From NCBI GenBank assembly GCA_937901255.1, contig CALCHN010000047.1, positions 1-64,000 on the forward strand: a stretch of 64,000 nt of DNA. Reading direction: 5' to 3'. The position numbers were made by a program, and so were the translations under genes. Below the pieces are notes generated by a model. That model was not told where the DNA came from, made no database searches, and worked only from the letters and a program-made list of their open reading frames with translations. Positions 1-7,967 of this stretch are shown here, piece by piece (position 1 is the first letter of the stretch; each line of letters starts with the position of its first letter). Source of the DNA: an uncultured Flavobacteriales bacterium. GTDB lineage: Bacteria; Bacteroidota; Bacteroidia; Flavobacteriales_E; Vicingaceae.

Positions 1-8
1 TAACTTTG
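1..8 (+). promoter_or_regulatory. Bacteroidota-type -7 promoter element of yggS
   Basis: TAACTTTG is an exact match to the Bacteroidota -7 consensus TAnnTTTG and ends only 4 bp before the ATG at 13. The -33 TTG part would lie outside the window. If used, transcription would begin at or inside the first codons, so the message would be almost leaderless. The assignment is by pattern only. Confidence 0.4.
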
Positions 9-12
9 CTCC

Positions 13-678
13 ATGAACATTACAGCAAACCTACAACAAATAAAAGCTTCCATTCCTGAACACGTTACCTTGGTAGCGGTTTCTAAAACAAAACCCAATG
101 AAGCAATTTTAGAAGCTTACCAAGCTGGACAACGAATTTTTGGAGAAAATAAAGTACAAGAATTAACTGAAAAATACGAAAGCTTACCTAAAGACATTGA
201 GTGGCACATGATAGGTCATTTGCAAAGCAACAAAGTAAAGTACATTGCTCCCTTTGTAAGTTTAATTCATGGTGTAGATAGTTTTAAATTGCTAAAAGAA
301 ATTAATAAACGAGCTGCTCAAAACGAAAGAATAATTAATTGTTTATTGCAAATTCACATTGCTGAAGAAGACACCAAATTTGGTTTTAACGAAAAAGAAG
401 TGATTGAACTCATAAAAAGCGAAGCATTCCAACATTTAAAAAATATAAAAGTTGTTGGACTAATGGGTATGGCAACTTTTACTGAAAACGAAAACCAAAT
501 CCGAAAAGAATTTAAAACTCTAAAAAATTTATTTGATAAATTTCAAATCTCCAATCATCAATTTCAAATTTTAAGCATAGGCATGAGTGGAGACTACCAA
601 ATCGCTATTGAAGAAGGTAGTACTATGATTCGGGTAGGAAGTAGTATCTTTGGAGAAAGAAATTACCATTCATCATGA
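13..678 (+). CDS. yggS: YggS/PROSC-family pyridoxal phosphate homeostasis protein
   Basis: This is a cytoplasmic PLP-binding protein of the YggS/PLPBP family, which has an alanine-racemase-like TIM-barrel fold and balances free pyridoxal phosphate without known catalysis. The 221-residue length is usual. The PLP lysine sits in VAVSKTKP (about residue 25). WHMIGHLQSNKVK (about 64-76), GLMGMATF (about 152) and the C-terminal phosphate-binding run SIGMSGDY then GSTMIRVGSSIFG are all present. The ATG at 13 follows a promoter-like TAACTTTG. Its stop overlaps the next start by 4 bp (ATGA), so the two genes are probably translationally coupled. Confidence 0.93.
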   Translation: MNITANLQQIKASIPEHVTLVAVSKTKPNEAILEAYQAGQRIFGENKVQELTEKYESLPKDIEWHMIGHLQSNKVKYIAPFVSLIHGVDSFKLLKEINKRAAQNERIINCLLQIHIAEEDTKFGFNEKEVIELIKSEAFQHLKNIKVVGLMGMATFTENENQIRKEFKTLKNLFDKFQISNHQFQILSIGMSGDYQIAIEEGSTMIRVGSSIFGERNYHSS

Positions 679-1217
679 ATCAATATTTAGCATTACTAAG
701 AGGAATTAATGTTGGTGGCAACAACATCATCAAAATGGCTGACTTAAAAGCTTGTTTTGAGAAAATGGGCTTTACTGATGTAAAAACGTACATCCAAAGT
801 GGAAATGTAATTTTTAAAGCTGATACCAAAGACATCAATCAACTAACTCAAACCATTGAAAAAAACTTATCCGAGCAATTTAATTACAACTCTGTTGTAG
901 TGGTAATTACACATCAACAATTGAATAAAGTTGTTGAGGAAATTCCTACCAATTTTGGTACTGATAAAGACAACTACCGCTACGATGTGTTGTTTATTAA
1001 ACCACCACTTAAAGCCACTGAAATTATTGCTGACATTCCGCAACATAATGAAGTGGATAAAGCTTACGCTGGAACGTATGCTATTTATTTCATTAGACTA
1101 ATAGAAAAAACCAACAGAAGCTATTTAAGCAAACTTATTCAGCTTCCTATTTATAAAAATATTACTGTAAGGAATTGGAATACTACCTCCAAATTACATC
1201 AATTAATGAATAGCTAA
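675..1217 (+). CDS. DUF1697 domain protein
   Basis: A full-length DUF1697 protein (180 residues). The family hallmark is at the N-terminus: YLALLRGINVGGNN at about residues 4-17, followed by DLKACFEKMGFTDVKTYIQSGNVIF at about 23-47. Members are widespread single-domain cytoplasmic proteins with no established biochemical role. No signal peptide or membrane segment is visible. The ATG at 675 overlaps the yggS stop by 4 bp, so co-transcription with yggS is very likely; whether this reflects a functional link to PLP metabolism is unknown. A structured family A repeat lies 35 bp after the stop. Confidence 0.9.
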   Translation: MNQYLALLRGINVGGNNIIKMADLKACFEKMGFTDVKTYIQSGNVIFKADTKDINQLTQTIEKNLSEQFNYNSVVVVITHQQLNKVVEEIPTNFGTDKDNYRYDVLFIKPPLKATEIIADIPQHNEVDKAYAGTYAIYFIRLIEKTNRSYLSKLIQLPIYKNITVRNWNTTSKLHQLMNS

Positions 1218-1251
1218 ATAGATTTGTGTAATGGTAAATAAAAACACTTTG

Positions 1252-1320
1252 ATTCACCCCTAAGTTGCCTTACGACAACCTCTCCCCCTCTCTTTGAAGA
1301 GAGGGGGCAAGGGGGTGAGT
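1252..1320 (-). repeat. Structured intergenic repeat, family A, copy 1 (inverted orientation)
   Basis: Read on the minus strand this is the same element as the copies at 5813-5876 and 47546-47613. It has an outer helix (ATTCACCCC at the left end with GGGGTGAGT at the right end, one mismatch), a central 11-bp palindrome of CT/GA runs (1284-1294 with 1297-1307), and a third hairpin, GTTGTC-GTAA-GGCAAC on the minus strand, with one G-T wobble. It lies between DUF1697 and tag. The rest of the gap holds no gene. Confidence 0.85.
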
Positions 1321-1374
1321 AGAATTAATAAATCATCACATTTTTTTAATTATCTAAATTTTTAAAATAACTTT

Positions 1375-1968
1375 ATGAAAACAGAAAAATGTCCTTGGTG
1401 CTTAGGTTTTGAGCAGTACATCAACTACCATGATGAAGAATGGGGAGTACCAGTTTTGGACGATAACAAACAGTTTGAATTTTTAGTACTAGAAAGTGCT
1501 CAAGCCGGGTTAAGCTGGTCAACCATATTAAAAAAACGAGAAAACTACCGACAAGCTTTTGCAGATTTCAACCCGAAAAAGGTAGCTCAATTCGACTCCA
1601 AAAAAGTAGAAGAGTTATTGCAAAATGCAGGAATTATACGAAACAGAGCCAAAATTGAAGCTGCTATAAATAATGCTAAAATTTTTCTGGATATCCAAAA
1701 AGAATACGGCTCTTTTGCTCAATTTATTTGGGGTTTTGTAAATGGAAAACAAGTGCAAAACCAATGGAAAACATTAAAAGAAGTTCCTGCAACTACTGCT
1801 ATTTCTGATGAATTGGCAAAAACCATGAAGAAAAAAGGATTTAAGTTTTTAGGTAGCACAACACTCTATGCTCATATACAAGCAGTAGGCATGGTAAACG
1901 ATCACTTGGTAAGTTGCCCTAGATATGCTGAAATTAAAAAAGAATTTGGCAATAAAAAGCTGATTTAA
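1375..1968 (+). CDS. tag: DNA-3-methyladenine glycosylase I
   Basis: Base-excision repair enzyme that removes 3-methyladenine from alkylated DNA; helix-hairpin-helix superfamily, Tag type. The protein is 197 residues. Relative to E. coli Tag, the zinc ligands Cys4, His17, His175 and Cys179 correspond here to Cys6, His19, His177 and Cys181, a constant offset of two, and the active-site Glu38 corresponds to Glu40 in LESAQAGLSW. All key residues are therefore present. The ATG at 1375 is the only sensible start because the conserved CPWC follows at once. It converges on the PAS-domain gene, and the two stop codons overlap by 4 bp. Confidence 0.96.
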   Translation: MKTEKCPWCLGFEQYINYHDEEWGVPVLDDNKQFEFLVLESAQAGLSWSTILKKRENYRQAFADFNPKKVAQFDSKKVEELLQNAGIIRNRAKIEAAINNAKIFLDIQKEYGSFAQFIWGFVNGKQVQNQWKTLKEVPATTAISDELAKTMKKKGFKFLGSTTLYAHIQAVGMVNDHLVSCPRYAEIKKEFGNKKLI

Positions 1969-2561
1969 CTATTCTTCCAATAATAATCAAAACAAATTGG
2001 ACAAATAGTGTGGCTCATATTTTTAGGCATAGTTGAAATATAATCTGGCACCCAATCCCACTTATTCAAATCAATGGCAGATTGTGTTCTTCTGCAATTA
2101 CTACATTGATTGATAAAACCAGTTTCTTGAAGGTAATTTTTTTCTAAATGGGATGGTTCATTATTTAATTCGCTCTCTACTTGTAAAGAGTTTATTATAA
2201 TTACTCCCTTAGCGTCTTTTAATGGATATAACCGCTGCATAAACAGTCTGTATTTTTCAATACTTGAACACTCATACGATAAATTTTTACTTTTTCCAGT
2301 TGTTAAAACTTCCTCAAGTGCTTGTGAATAGATTTTCTTAATATCTCCATTAATTGCTTTAAGTATGTTTGAACCTAACGAATGATTATTTGTTATTTGC
2401 GGTTCTCCATCATTATCTTTAGCAAATTTAAAATACGCATCGTTAAAATAAATTAGATTAAAATTTTCATCAACAGCGTAAATGCTGTGCGGATCTTTCT
2501 CGAGTGTTTCAAAATCTATTTCTACTAATTTATTTTTAAAATCTGCTATGTATCTTTTCAT
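1965..2561 (-). CDS. PAS-domain protein with C-terminal double-CxxC (zinc-finger-like) tail
   Basis: I do not recognise a named family. Residues about 20-130 read as a PAS sensor fold: DPHSIYAVDENFNLIYFNDAYF resembles the PAS-A/B strands, and a second half gives YRLFMQRLYPLKDAKGVIIINSL. After a linker the tail carries two Cys pairs, C153-x2-C156 and C187-x2-C190, spaced like a zinc site; between them is a Trp-rich DLNKWDWVPDYIS. There is no kinase, GGDEF or helix-turn-helix domain, so any signal must pass to a partner. The ATG at 2561 has an A/T-rich leader. Similar architectures occur as orphan PAS proteins; the function cannot be stated. Confidence 0.8.
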   Translation of the reverse strand: MKRYIADFKNKLVEIDFETLEKDPHSIYAVDENFNLIYFNDAYFKFAKDNDGEPQITNNHSLGSNILKAINGDIKKIYSQALEEVLTTGKSKNLSYECSSIEKYRLFMQRLYPLKDAKGVIIINSLQVESELNNEPSHLEKNYLQETGFINQCSNCRRTQSAIDLNKWDWVPDYISTMPKNMSHTICPICFDYYWKNS

Positions 2562-2708
2562 TAAATAATTATTAAAAAATTACATTTCTGTTCACAATGT
2601 AAAAGTAACAAAAGACTATTCCAAACAACAATCATTAACATAAGAATATCATTTTATTAAGAATTTTTTGCATATAATTACTGAGTAGTGTTCAATTTTT
2701 CCAAACAC

Positions 2709-2741
2709 AAAAAACCCACATAGAATCTATGTGGGTTTTTT
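2709..2741 (-). terminator. Rho-independent terminator of the 2763-3155 gene
   Basis: Nine-bp stem CCCACATAG / CTATGTGGG with loop AAT, flanked by an A-run on one side and a T-run on the other. On the minus strand the T-run follows the hairpin 22 bp after the stop of the gene at 2763-3155. The symmetrical A/T flanks mean it could also act on plus-strand transcription. Confidence 0.85.
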
Positions 2742-2762
2742 ATTTAATTTAATATTTAAGAT

Positions 2763-3155
2763 TTAAACAAACTCTGTAAAGTCAATAGCATCTTCTCCAA
2801 AAGCTTCGAAAATATCAGTAGCTACTACATAAGTACTTTTGTTTCCTGCTTTTTTAGAAAAATACAACTCATACTCTGCATTATCTTCATTGCTAATCAT
2901 TTTAATCATAGCATGTTCTTTTTGTTTTTCGGCAGTTAAATCAGCCAAACAAAGCGGACAATAAAACTCCACTAACTCACCTTTTTCCAACTGAAATTTA
3001 GGATGTGTTTTATAACTGTACTCCCCTATTTTAGGACTTAACAAAATTAAGCCACTATGTTTTCTGTTTGTTTTTGTTGCAAACACTAACTGATCTGCCA
3101 CATTTAAATGCCCCTTACATGTCGGACATAAATAATCACTTTCTTTAAAACTCAT
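2763..3155 (-). CDS. Conserved hypothetical protein with two CxxC zinc-ribbon knuckles
   Basis: A 130-residue soluble protein. Two Cys pairs are placed like a split zinc ribbon: C10-P-T-C13 near the N-terminus and C66-P-L-C69 in the middle, separated by a basic strand-rich region. The C-terminal third is acidic (EDNAEYELYFSKKAG, then FGEDAIDF). No enzyme motif, signal peptide or membrane segment is visible. It has its own terminator and an independent 157-bp upstream region, so it appears monocistronic. It resembles small Bacteroidota proteins of unknown function; regulation, RNA binding or redox roles are all possible and unsupported. Confidence 0.8.
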   Translation of the reverse strand: MSFKESDYLCPTCKGHLNVADQLVFATKTNRKHSGLILLSPKIGEYSYKTHPKFQLEKGELVEFYCPLCLADLTAEKQKEHAMIKMISNEDNAEYELYFSKKAGNKSTYVVATDIFEAFGEDAIDFTEFV

Positions 3156-3278
3156 AATTCAATTAATTTAAAACATTTTTACCGTTATAAATTTAAGTTA
3201 TTTTTTATATCGACCACCCATTTTCACCACTTTTTTTTATAAACACTTTAGCTCATCAATTATTCTAAAAAAGTTAAG

Positions 3279-3286
3279 CATCTTTG
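3279..3286 (+). promoter_or_regulatory. Candidate -7 element of the FAD-dependent oxidoreductase gene
   Basis: CATCTTTG matches the consensus TAnnTTTG at 7 of 8 positions and lies 26 bp before the TTG start at 3313. No clear -33 TTG is seen at the expected spacing, so support is weak. Confidence 0.25.
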
Positions 3287-3312
3287 CAATCTGTTTTACC
3301 AACATTTTTACT

Positions 3313-4872
3313 TTGCAAAAAGAGCCTTATATATTAGAAATTAGTGTTTCACCCGAAGAAGCTGCTAGCGATATTTTTATCAAGCAACTTATTGCTTCAA
3401 AAACTAAGTTGGAGGATGTTGAATTTCAAATTGTAAGACGATCTATAGATGCCCGAAAAAAGCAAGTAAAATTCAACCTAAAAATTGAAATTTATACCGA
3501 TAAAAAGCCTGCTCTTTTTCAAGCAAAAAAATTTACACCCATAACAAGTAAGCAATCTGCTGTAGTAATAGGTTTTGGTCCTGCCGGAATGTTTGCAGCT
3601 CTTAAACTATTGGAAAAGAACATCAAACCCATCGTAATAGAAAGAGGCAAATCCATTAGAGACAGACGAAGAGATTTAGCCAACATCACTAAAAACCAAA
3701 TCGTAAATCCCGAATCGAATTATTGTTTTGGCGAAGGTGGTGCAGGAACTTTTTCTGATGGAAAACTTTATACCCGTTCTACCAAAAGAGGCGATGTAAA
3801 AGAAGTGTTGCAACTGTTGGTTCAACATGGTGCTGACGAAAATATTCTGATTGATGCTCATCCGCACATTGGCACCAATAAATTACCTAAAGTGGTGGAA
3901 GCCATTAGAAATACCATTATAGAAAATGGCGGAGAAATTCATTTTGAGAGTAAACTAACTGATTTATTAATAGAGAATAATACTATTAAAGGAGTTGAAA
4001 TTAACAGTAAAACAATCATTAAAACTTCTAATGTAATTCTAGCAACAGGGCATTCTGCAAGAGATATTTTTTATTTGTTGGATAAGAAAAAAATCAAGTT
4101 AGAAGCCAAACCTTTTGCTGTTGGGGTAAGAGTTGAACATCCACAAGCGTTAATTGATAAAATTCAATACCATTGTGAAGTGAGAAATGAATATTTGCCT
4201 CCGGCTTCTTACAAATTGGTTACTCAAGTAAAAAATAGAGGAGTATTTTCTTTTTGTATGTGTCCGGGCGGAATTATAGCTCCATGTGCCACAGCCCCCG
4301 GAGAAATAGTTACCAACGGTTGGTCTCCATCTAAAAGAAACAATCCTTTTGCTAACTCAGGCATTGTGGTAGCTGTAGAAGCTGAAGATTTAAAACCTTA
4401 CGAGCAATTTGGTGCTTTAGCAGGATTAAAATTGCAAGAAGCTATTGAGCGTAAAACTTTTGTTGCAGGAAAAAATGATGAGCAAAATAATTTCGGACAA
4501 ATAGCTCCAGCCCAACGTTTAATAGATTTTATTGACAACCAAATTTCAGCATCATTGCCCGATTGCTCTTACAAACCGGGAGTTGTTTCTGCTCCAATTC
4601 AAGAAATACTACCACCATCTATTGTTAGCAGATTACAACAGGGATTTAGAGATTTTGGCAACAAAATGAGAGGTTATCTTACCCGAGATGCTATTATTGT
4701 TGCGGTAGAAAGCAGAACATCTTCTCCAGTAAAAATTCCAAGAGATAGAGAAACCCTACAACATCCTGAAATAAAAGGCTTATACCCTTGCGGTGAAGGT
4801 GCAGGCTATGCAGGTGGAATTGTATCTGCTGCTATTGACGGACAAAAATGTGCTGAACAAATTGGGGAATAG
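3313..4872 (+). CDS. COG2509-type FAD-dependent oxidoreductase
   Basis: A 519-residue flavoprotein of the conserved but biochemically undefined COG2509 family. Residues about 1-75 form an N-terminal helper domain. The FAD Rossmann motif is VVIGFGPAG (G87-x-G89-x2-G92) followed by an acidic end of strand two, IVIERG. The family signature YCFGEGGAGTFSDGKLYTR is at about residues 137-155, ATGHSARDIF at about 245, and the C-terminal FAD contact GLYPCGEGAGYAGGIVSAA at about 490-508. The start is TTG at 3313; no ATG precedes the conserved region in frame. It stands alone, with a hairpin after the stop. Confidence 0.9.
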   Translation: MQKEPYILEISVSPEEAASDIFIKQLIASKTKLEDVEFQIVRRSIDARKKQVKFNLKIEIYTDKKPALFQAKKFTPITSKQSAVVIGFGPAGMFAALKLLEKNIKPIVIERGKSIRDRRRDLANITKNQIVNPESNYCFGEGGAGTFSDGKLYTRSTKRGDVKEVLQLLVQHGADENILIDAHPHIGTNKLPKVVEAIRNTIIENGGEIHFESKLTDLLIENNTIKGVEINSKTIIKTSNVILATGHSARDIFYLLDKKKIKLEAKPFAVGVRVEHPQALIDKIQYHCEVRNEYLPPASYKLVTQVKNRGVFSFCMCPGGIIAPCATAPGEIVTNGWSPSKRNNPFANSGIVVAVEAEDLKPYEQFGALAGLKLQEAIERKTFVAGKNDEQNNFGQIAPAQRLIDFIDNQISASLPDCSYKPGVVSAPIQEILPPSIVSRLQQGFRDFGNKMRGYLTRDAIIVAVESRTSSPVKIPRDRETLQHPEIKGLYPCGEGAGYAGGIVSAAIDGQKCAEQIGE

Positions 4873-4882
4873 TTCCATTTTT

Positions 4883-4918
4883 TAACCACATAGCAAGCAA
4901 TAGCTGTCTATGTGGTTA
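4883..4918 (+). terminator. Terminator-like hairpin after the flavoprotein gene
   Basis: Perfect 11-bp stem TAACCACATAG / CTATGTGGTTA enclosing a 14-nt loop, 11 bp after the stop at 4872. The following T-run is weak, so this may be an imperfect terminator or an RNA-stabilising hairpin. Confidence 0.6.
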
Positions 4919-5091
4919 AATGTTTTATCTTGGAAGTCAAACAAATACAAAATCCATTAAATCATAACTTTTATAAGTAGTAATTTATAGCTATTTTGGT
5001 ATTTTTGATGTCAATTAATATTAATATAACTCAATATCACAAAAGGATATAGTTAATTGATTTTCAAAACTAAACAGGTTTACACTTAAAA

Positions 5092-5787
5092 ATGATTTCC
5101 TATTTACGAATAACATTATTGATAATTTGGACCTTCTCGCTAATGCTGATAGCTCCATTGTTCATTCCTTTTGTGATGAACAGACAATTTCCTCTAATGG
5201 TTGCCAGAACAGTTTTTGCTCCTATTTTATTGAAAATTGCAGGAATTGATATCTCCGTTAGCGGTAAAGAAAATGTTCCTGCCGATAAACCTGTCATTTT
5301 TGTTTCCAACCATTTTTCTCATTTAGATATTGGTTGTTTATGCTATAGCCTTCCTAAAAACTTACACTTTATCGGTAAAAAAGAACTTATCTGGACGCCC
5401 GTTGTAGGTTGGTACATGTGGGTTGCCGGACATATTTTTGTTGACAGAACAAACCGAAAAAAAGCGGTTAAAAGTATAGCTAAAGCGGCAAAAAAAATAA
5501 ACCAGGGTAAATCTGTAGTACTTTTTGCCGAAGGTACTCGTAGCAAAACAGGAAAAGTTGAAGCTTTTAAAAAAGGGGCATTTCATTTAGCTATTCAGGC
5601 AGGAGTTCAAATTGTTCCTGTATCTATTAAAGGCACTTACGAAGTTTGGAAATCAGGAACATCAACCATCACTCCCGGAAAAGTAGAAGTAACCATTGGT
5701 AAACCCATTGATAGCAGTAAGTTTAATAAAAATAATATCAACGATTTTGTAACTGCTGTTAGAGAAAGTATTATTTCTATGCAATAA
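5092..5787 (+). CDS. plsC: 1-acyl-sn-glycerol-3-phosphate acyltransferase
   Basis: Membrane-bound enzyme that acylates lysophosphatidic acid to phosphatidic acid in phospholipid synthesis. It is 231 residues, usual for PlsC. Residues about 6-27 form a hydrophobic N-terminal membrane segment. The catalytic HX4D motif is N73-H74-FSHL-D79, and the glycerophosphate-binding FAEGTRSKTG is at about residues 144-153. Motif IV is represented by VPVSIKGTYEVW at about 176-187. The gene is isolated, with 304 bp upstream after a hairpin and a family A repeat just downstream. Substrate preference (for example for branched or ornithine-lipid precursors) cannot be read from the sequence. Confidence 0.93.
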   Translation: MISYLRITLLIIWTFSLMLIAPLFIPFVMNRQFPLMVARTVFAPILLKIAGIDISVSGKENVPADKPVIFVSNHFSHLDIGCLCYSLPKNLHFIGKKELIWTPVVGWYMWVAGHIFVDRTNRKKAVKSIAKAAKKINQGKSVVLFAEGTRSKTGKVEAFKKGAFHLAIQAGVQIVPVSIKGTYEVWKSGTSTITPGKVEVTIGKPIDSSKFNKNNINDFVTAVRESIISMQ

Positions 5788-5812
5788 AAGGCTAAATCAT
5801 TTACTTTTTATA

Positions 5813-5876
5813 ACTCTCCCCTAACCCATCTCTTTAAAGAGAGGGGAAAAATTAACAAAGTTAATTAGGGGTGAGT
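5813..5876 (+). repeat. Structured intergenic repeat, family A, copy 2
   Basis: Outer helix ACTCTCCCCTA (5813-5823) with TAGGGGTGAGT (5866-5876), one mismatch; central palindrome TCTCTTTAAAGAGA (5829-5842); third hairpin AATTAAC-AAA-GTTAATT (5850-5866). It lies 26 bp after the plsC stop. Same layout as the copies at 1252-1320 and 47546-47613, but the third stem has a different sequence. Confidence 0.85.
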
Positions 5877-6040
5877 CAAAAGCAATATAATTATTACCAA
5901 CATCTTTATTTCTTTTCAAACAATACTCATCCAGACCTTTTAATTAAATTTTATGAAAATCTGAATTTTAGAATAATAATCGAACTCAGGTTATCAATTA
6001 CCTCATCTTTCAAATCAAAATAAATTGTAATTTAGCCGCA

Positions 6041-6886
6041 ATGAATAAGTTAATTATCTTTACAGTTACCACTATTTTTTACCTATCTTCACTTATGGTA
6101 AAAGCTCAGTGTCCTGTTAATGTTACCATTAGCAGTAACCCTGATGTAACTGCTGGGCCTGTTTGCGAAAACACTCCTGTTCAGCTTACTGCAGATTCTT
6201 CAGCTGGAGCTGTAAACCCAACTTATGTATGGGTAATTAATGGAGATACCGTTCCCGGAAATGGCTCTACCATTAATCTTCCTGCCAACAATCAAACTGT
6301 TATCGTATATATGAATACCTCAACAGGCTGCTTTCCTGATGGTGATTCTTCTTCTATTTTTATTAATACAACCATCATTACTACAGAAGCTACGCCCATT
6401 ATAAAAGAATGTAATCAAACGGTTGCTGATGTGGTAGTTTCTTCAGAAGGTGGTGAAGCTCCTTACAGCCATGAGTTGGTTGGTGTAGGACAGAGTTCTA
6501 CCGGATTTTTTAGCAGTGTGCCAATTGGCAGTTACACGCTAATTACTACAGATAATAATGGTTGTACCGATACCACACAAGTTGACATTACTCCTTTTGA
6601 TTGTCCTGATCCAATACCAGCACAAGTTTTTACGCCTAATGGCGATGGTGCAAACGATACTTGGTTCATCCGTTTTATTGAATTATATCCAAAAAATAAA
6701 GTCTATATTTTCGACCGCTGGGGACAACGTGTTTACCATGAAGAAAATTACAAAAATGGTGATGGTTGGGATGCAAAATATTTAGGTGGCGATTTACCTG
6801 TTTCTACTTTTTACTATATTTTAGAAATTACTCCCGAATTTGGAGATGAAAAAGTGTTTAAAGGAGCTGTTTCTATAATGCGTTAA
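6041..6886 (+). CDS. Secreted protein with T9SS type B (gliding-motility-associated) C-terminal domain
   Basis: A 281-residue exported protein. A signal peptide (about 1-22, ending VKAQC) is followed by two small Ig/SprB-like segments; the second contains GGEAPYSHELVG and GSYTLITTDNNGC, as in SprB repeats. The last ~85 residues are the type B sorting domain: VFTPNGDGANDTW, then VYIFDRWGQRVY and YYILEI. Such domains target cargo through the type IX secretion system to the cell surface. Only 1 bp separates it from the PorP/SprF gene, an arrangement typical of T9SS type B cargo, where the SprF-like protein is thought to aid export or attachment of its partner. Confidence 0.88.
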   Translation: MNKLIIFTVTTIFYLSSLMVKAQCPVNVTISSNPDVTAGPVCENTPVQLTADSSAGAVNPTYVWVINGDTVPGNGSTINLPANNQTVIVYMNTSTGCFPDGDSSSIFINTTIITTEATPIIKECNQTVADVVVSSEGGEAPYSHELVGVGQSSTGFFSSVPIGSYTLITTDNNGCTDTTQVDITPFDCPDPIPAQVFTPNGDGANDTWFIRFIELYPKNKVYIFDRWGQRVYHEENYKNGDGWDAKYLGGDLPVSTFYYILEITPEFGDEKVFKGAVSIMR

Positions 6887-6887
6887 T

Positions 6888-7832
6888 ATGTTTAAAATTG
6901 TAAGTTACATAGCTATTTTTATGTTAGTTGTTCAAACACTTTTTGGACAACAAGCTCCGCAATACTCGCAATATACGTTTAACAATTTTGGACACAACCC
7001 CGCTTTTGCAGGTACTGCCAAATGTTTAGATTTTAAAGCAGGAACTCGTTTACAATGGGTAGGTTTCGATAATGCTCCTCGCACCTATTTTGCAAGTGCT
7101 CACATGCCTTTTAAAAGTAACCATTACAAAGCCAACAAAGGTACACATGCTATTGGACTTTATGTTGAGCAAGATGCTTTACACCTTACTACTCGCTCCT
7201 ACATTAAATTAGGATATGCTTACCATAAAAAGATTTTTCCGAAACTTACGTTGGGAGCAGGAATTTTTGCAGGTGTTCAGCAATATAGTATGACAGATGT
7301 TTTTGGTAACAATAATCCTGACCCTGTGTTGGATAATGCCGGAGGTTCTGTTCTGCATTACCCGGATATTATGCCCGGAATTTTATTGTACAACAACAAA
7401 GTGTATTACAGTTTTTCTATTAATCAAACCTATTTTAAAAACATTAAACTCGGACAAGAATCTAAACAAGTAAACCAATACTATATAGGTATGGGACATC
7501 AATCTGTACATAATGATTGGACTGTTTTTAAATCATTTTTATTGAAAATGAACAACATGGGGCCTCCTGCATTAGATTTGAATATTGCTTGGGTGTATAG
7601 ACAAAACTTTACAATGGGAATTGGCTACAGAGCCGGAGAAGCCATTGTTGCACAAATTAAATTCAGAGTTTTTGATGCCCTTACTATTGGTTATGCCTTT
7701 GATTTTCCACTCAACAAAATTTATGGCAACTACAGCCACGAAATTATGTTAGGATTTAGACAATGCCCTGGTGGTGGTATTGGTGAAGGTGGCGGAATGA
7801 AATCACACACTTGTCCTGCTTATGCGTTGTGA
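6888..7832 (+). CDS. PorP/SprF-family type IX secretion outer-membrane protein
   Basis: A 314-residue outer-membrane beta-barrel protein. A signal peptide (about 1-21, ending FGQQ) precedes the family opening APQYSQYTFNNFGHNPAFAGT (about 23-43), which is diagnostic for PorP/SprF. Alternating strands continue to HEIMLGFRQCP, where family members usually end. Here about 20 extra residues follow: a Gly-rich run and then MKSHTCPAYAL. The same KSH-TCPAY motif occurs in the small lipoprotein at 31079-31207. The gene follows the type B cargo gene at 6041-6886 by 1 bp. It is probably dedicated to that cargo rather than being the core machinery PorP. Confidence 0.9.
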   Translation: MFKIVSYIAIFMLVVQTLFGQQAPQYSQYTFNNFGHNPAFAGTAKCLDFKAGTRLQWVGFDNAPRTYFASAHMPFKSNHYKANKGTHAIGLYVEQDALHLTTRSYIKLGYAYHKKIFPKLTLGAGIFAGVQQYSMTDVFGNNNPDPVLDNAGGSVLHYPDIMPGILLYNNKVYYSFSINQTYFKNIKLGQESKQVNQYYIGMGHQSVHNDWTVFKSFLLKMNNMGPPALDLNIAWVYRQNFTMGIGYRAGEAIVAQIKFRVFDALTIGYAFDFPLNKIYGNYSHEIMLGFRQCPGGGIGEGGGMKSHTCPAYAL

Positions 7833-7875
7833 GAAATTTAAGAATAAGAATAATAAATCTAATAACACCCCATAA

Positions 7876-7907
7876 AAAAAGCTCCATGATTTCTCATGGA
7901 GCTTTTT
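7876..7907. terminator. Bidirectional terminator between the PorP/SprF gene and deaD
   Basis: Fourteen-bp stem AAAAAGCTCCATGA / TCATGGAGCTTTTT with a 4-nt loop. T-runs on both strands suit the two convergent transcripts ending here. Confidence 0.92.
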
Positions 7908-7967
7908 AGTTTTATCATAAATCGGTAAGAAAATTTCCAATTTTAAGCCTTTGATAAGAAAACTTTC

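Noticed and set aside
1368..1375. TAACTTTA overlapping the tag start codon as a promoter
   Set aside because: A -7 element there would start transcription inside the coding region; only 7 of 8 positions match.
6558..6785. Plus-strand frame inside the type B cargo gene
   Set aside because: Out-of-frame shadow of the sorting-domain codons.
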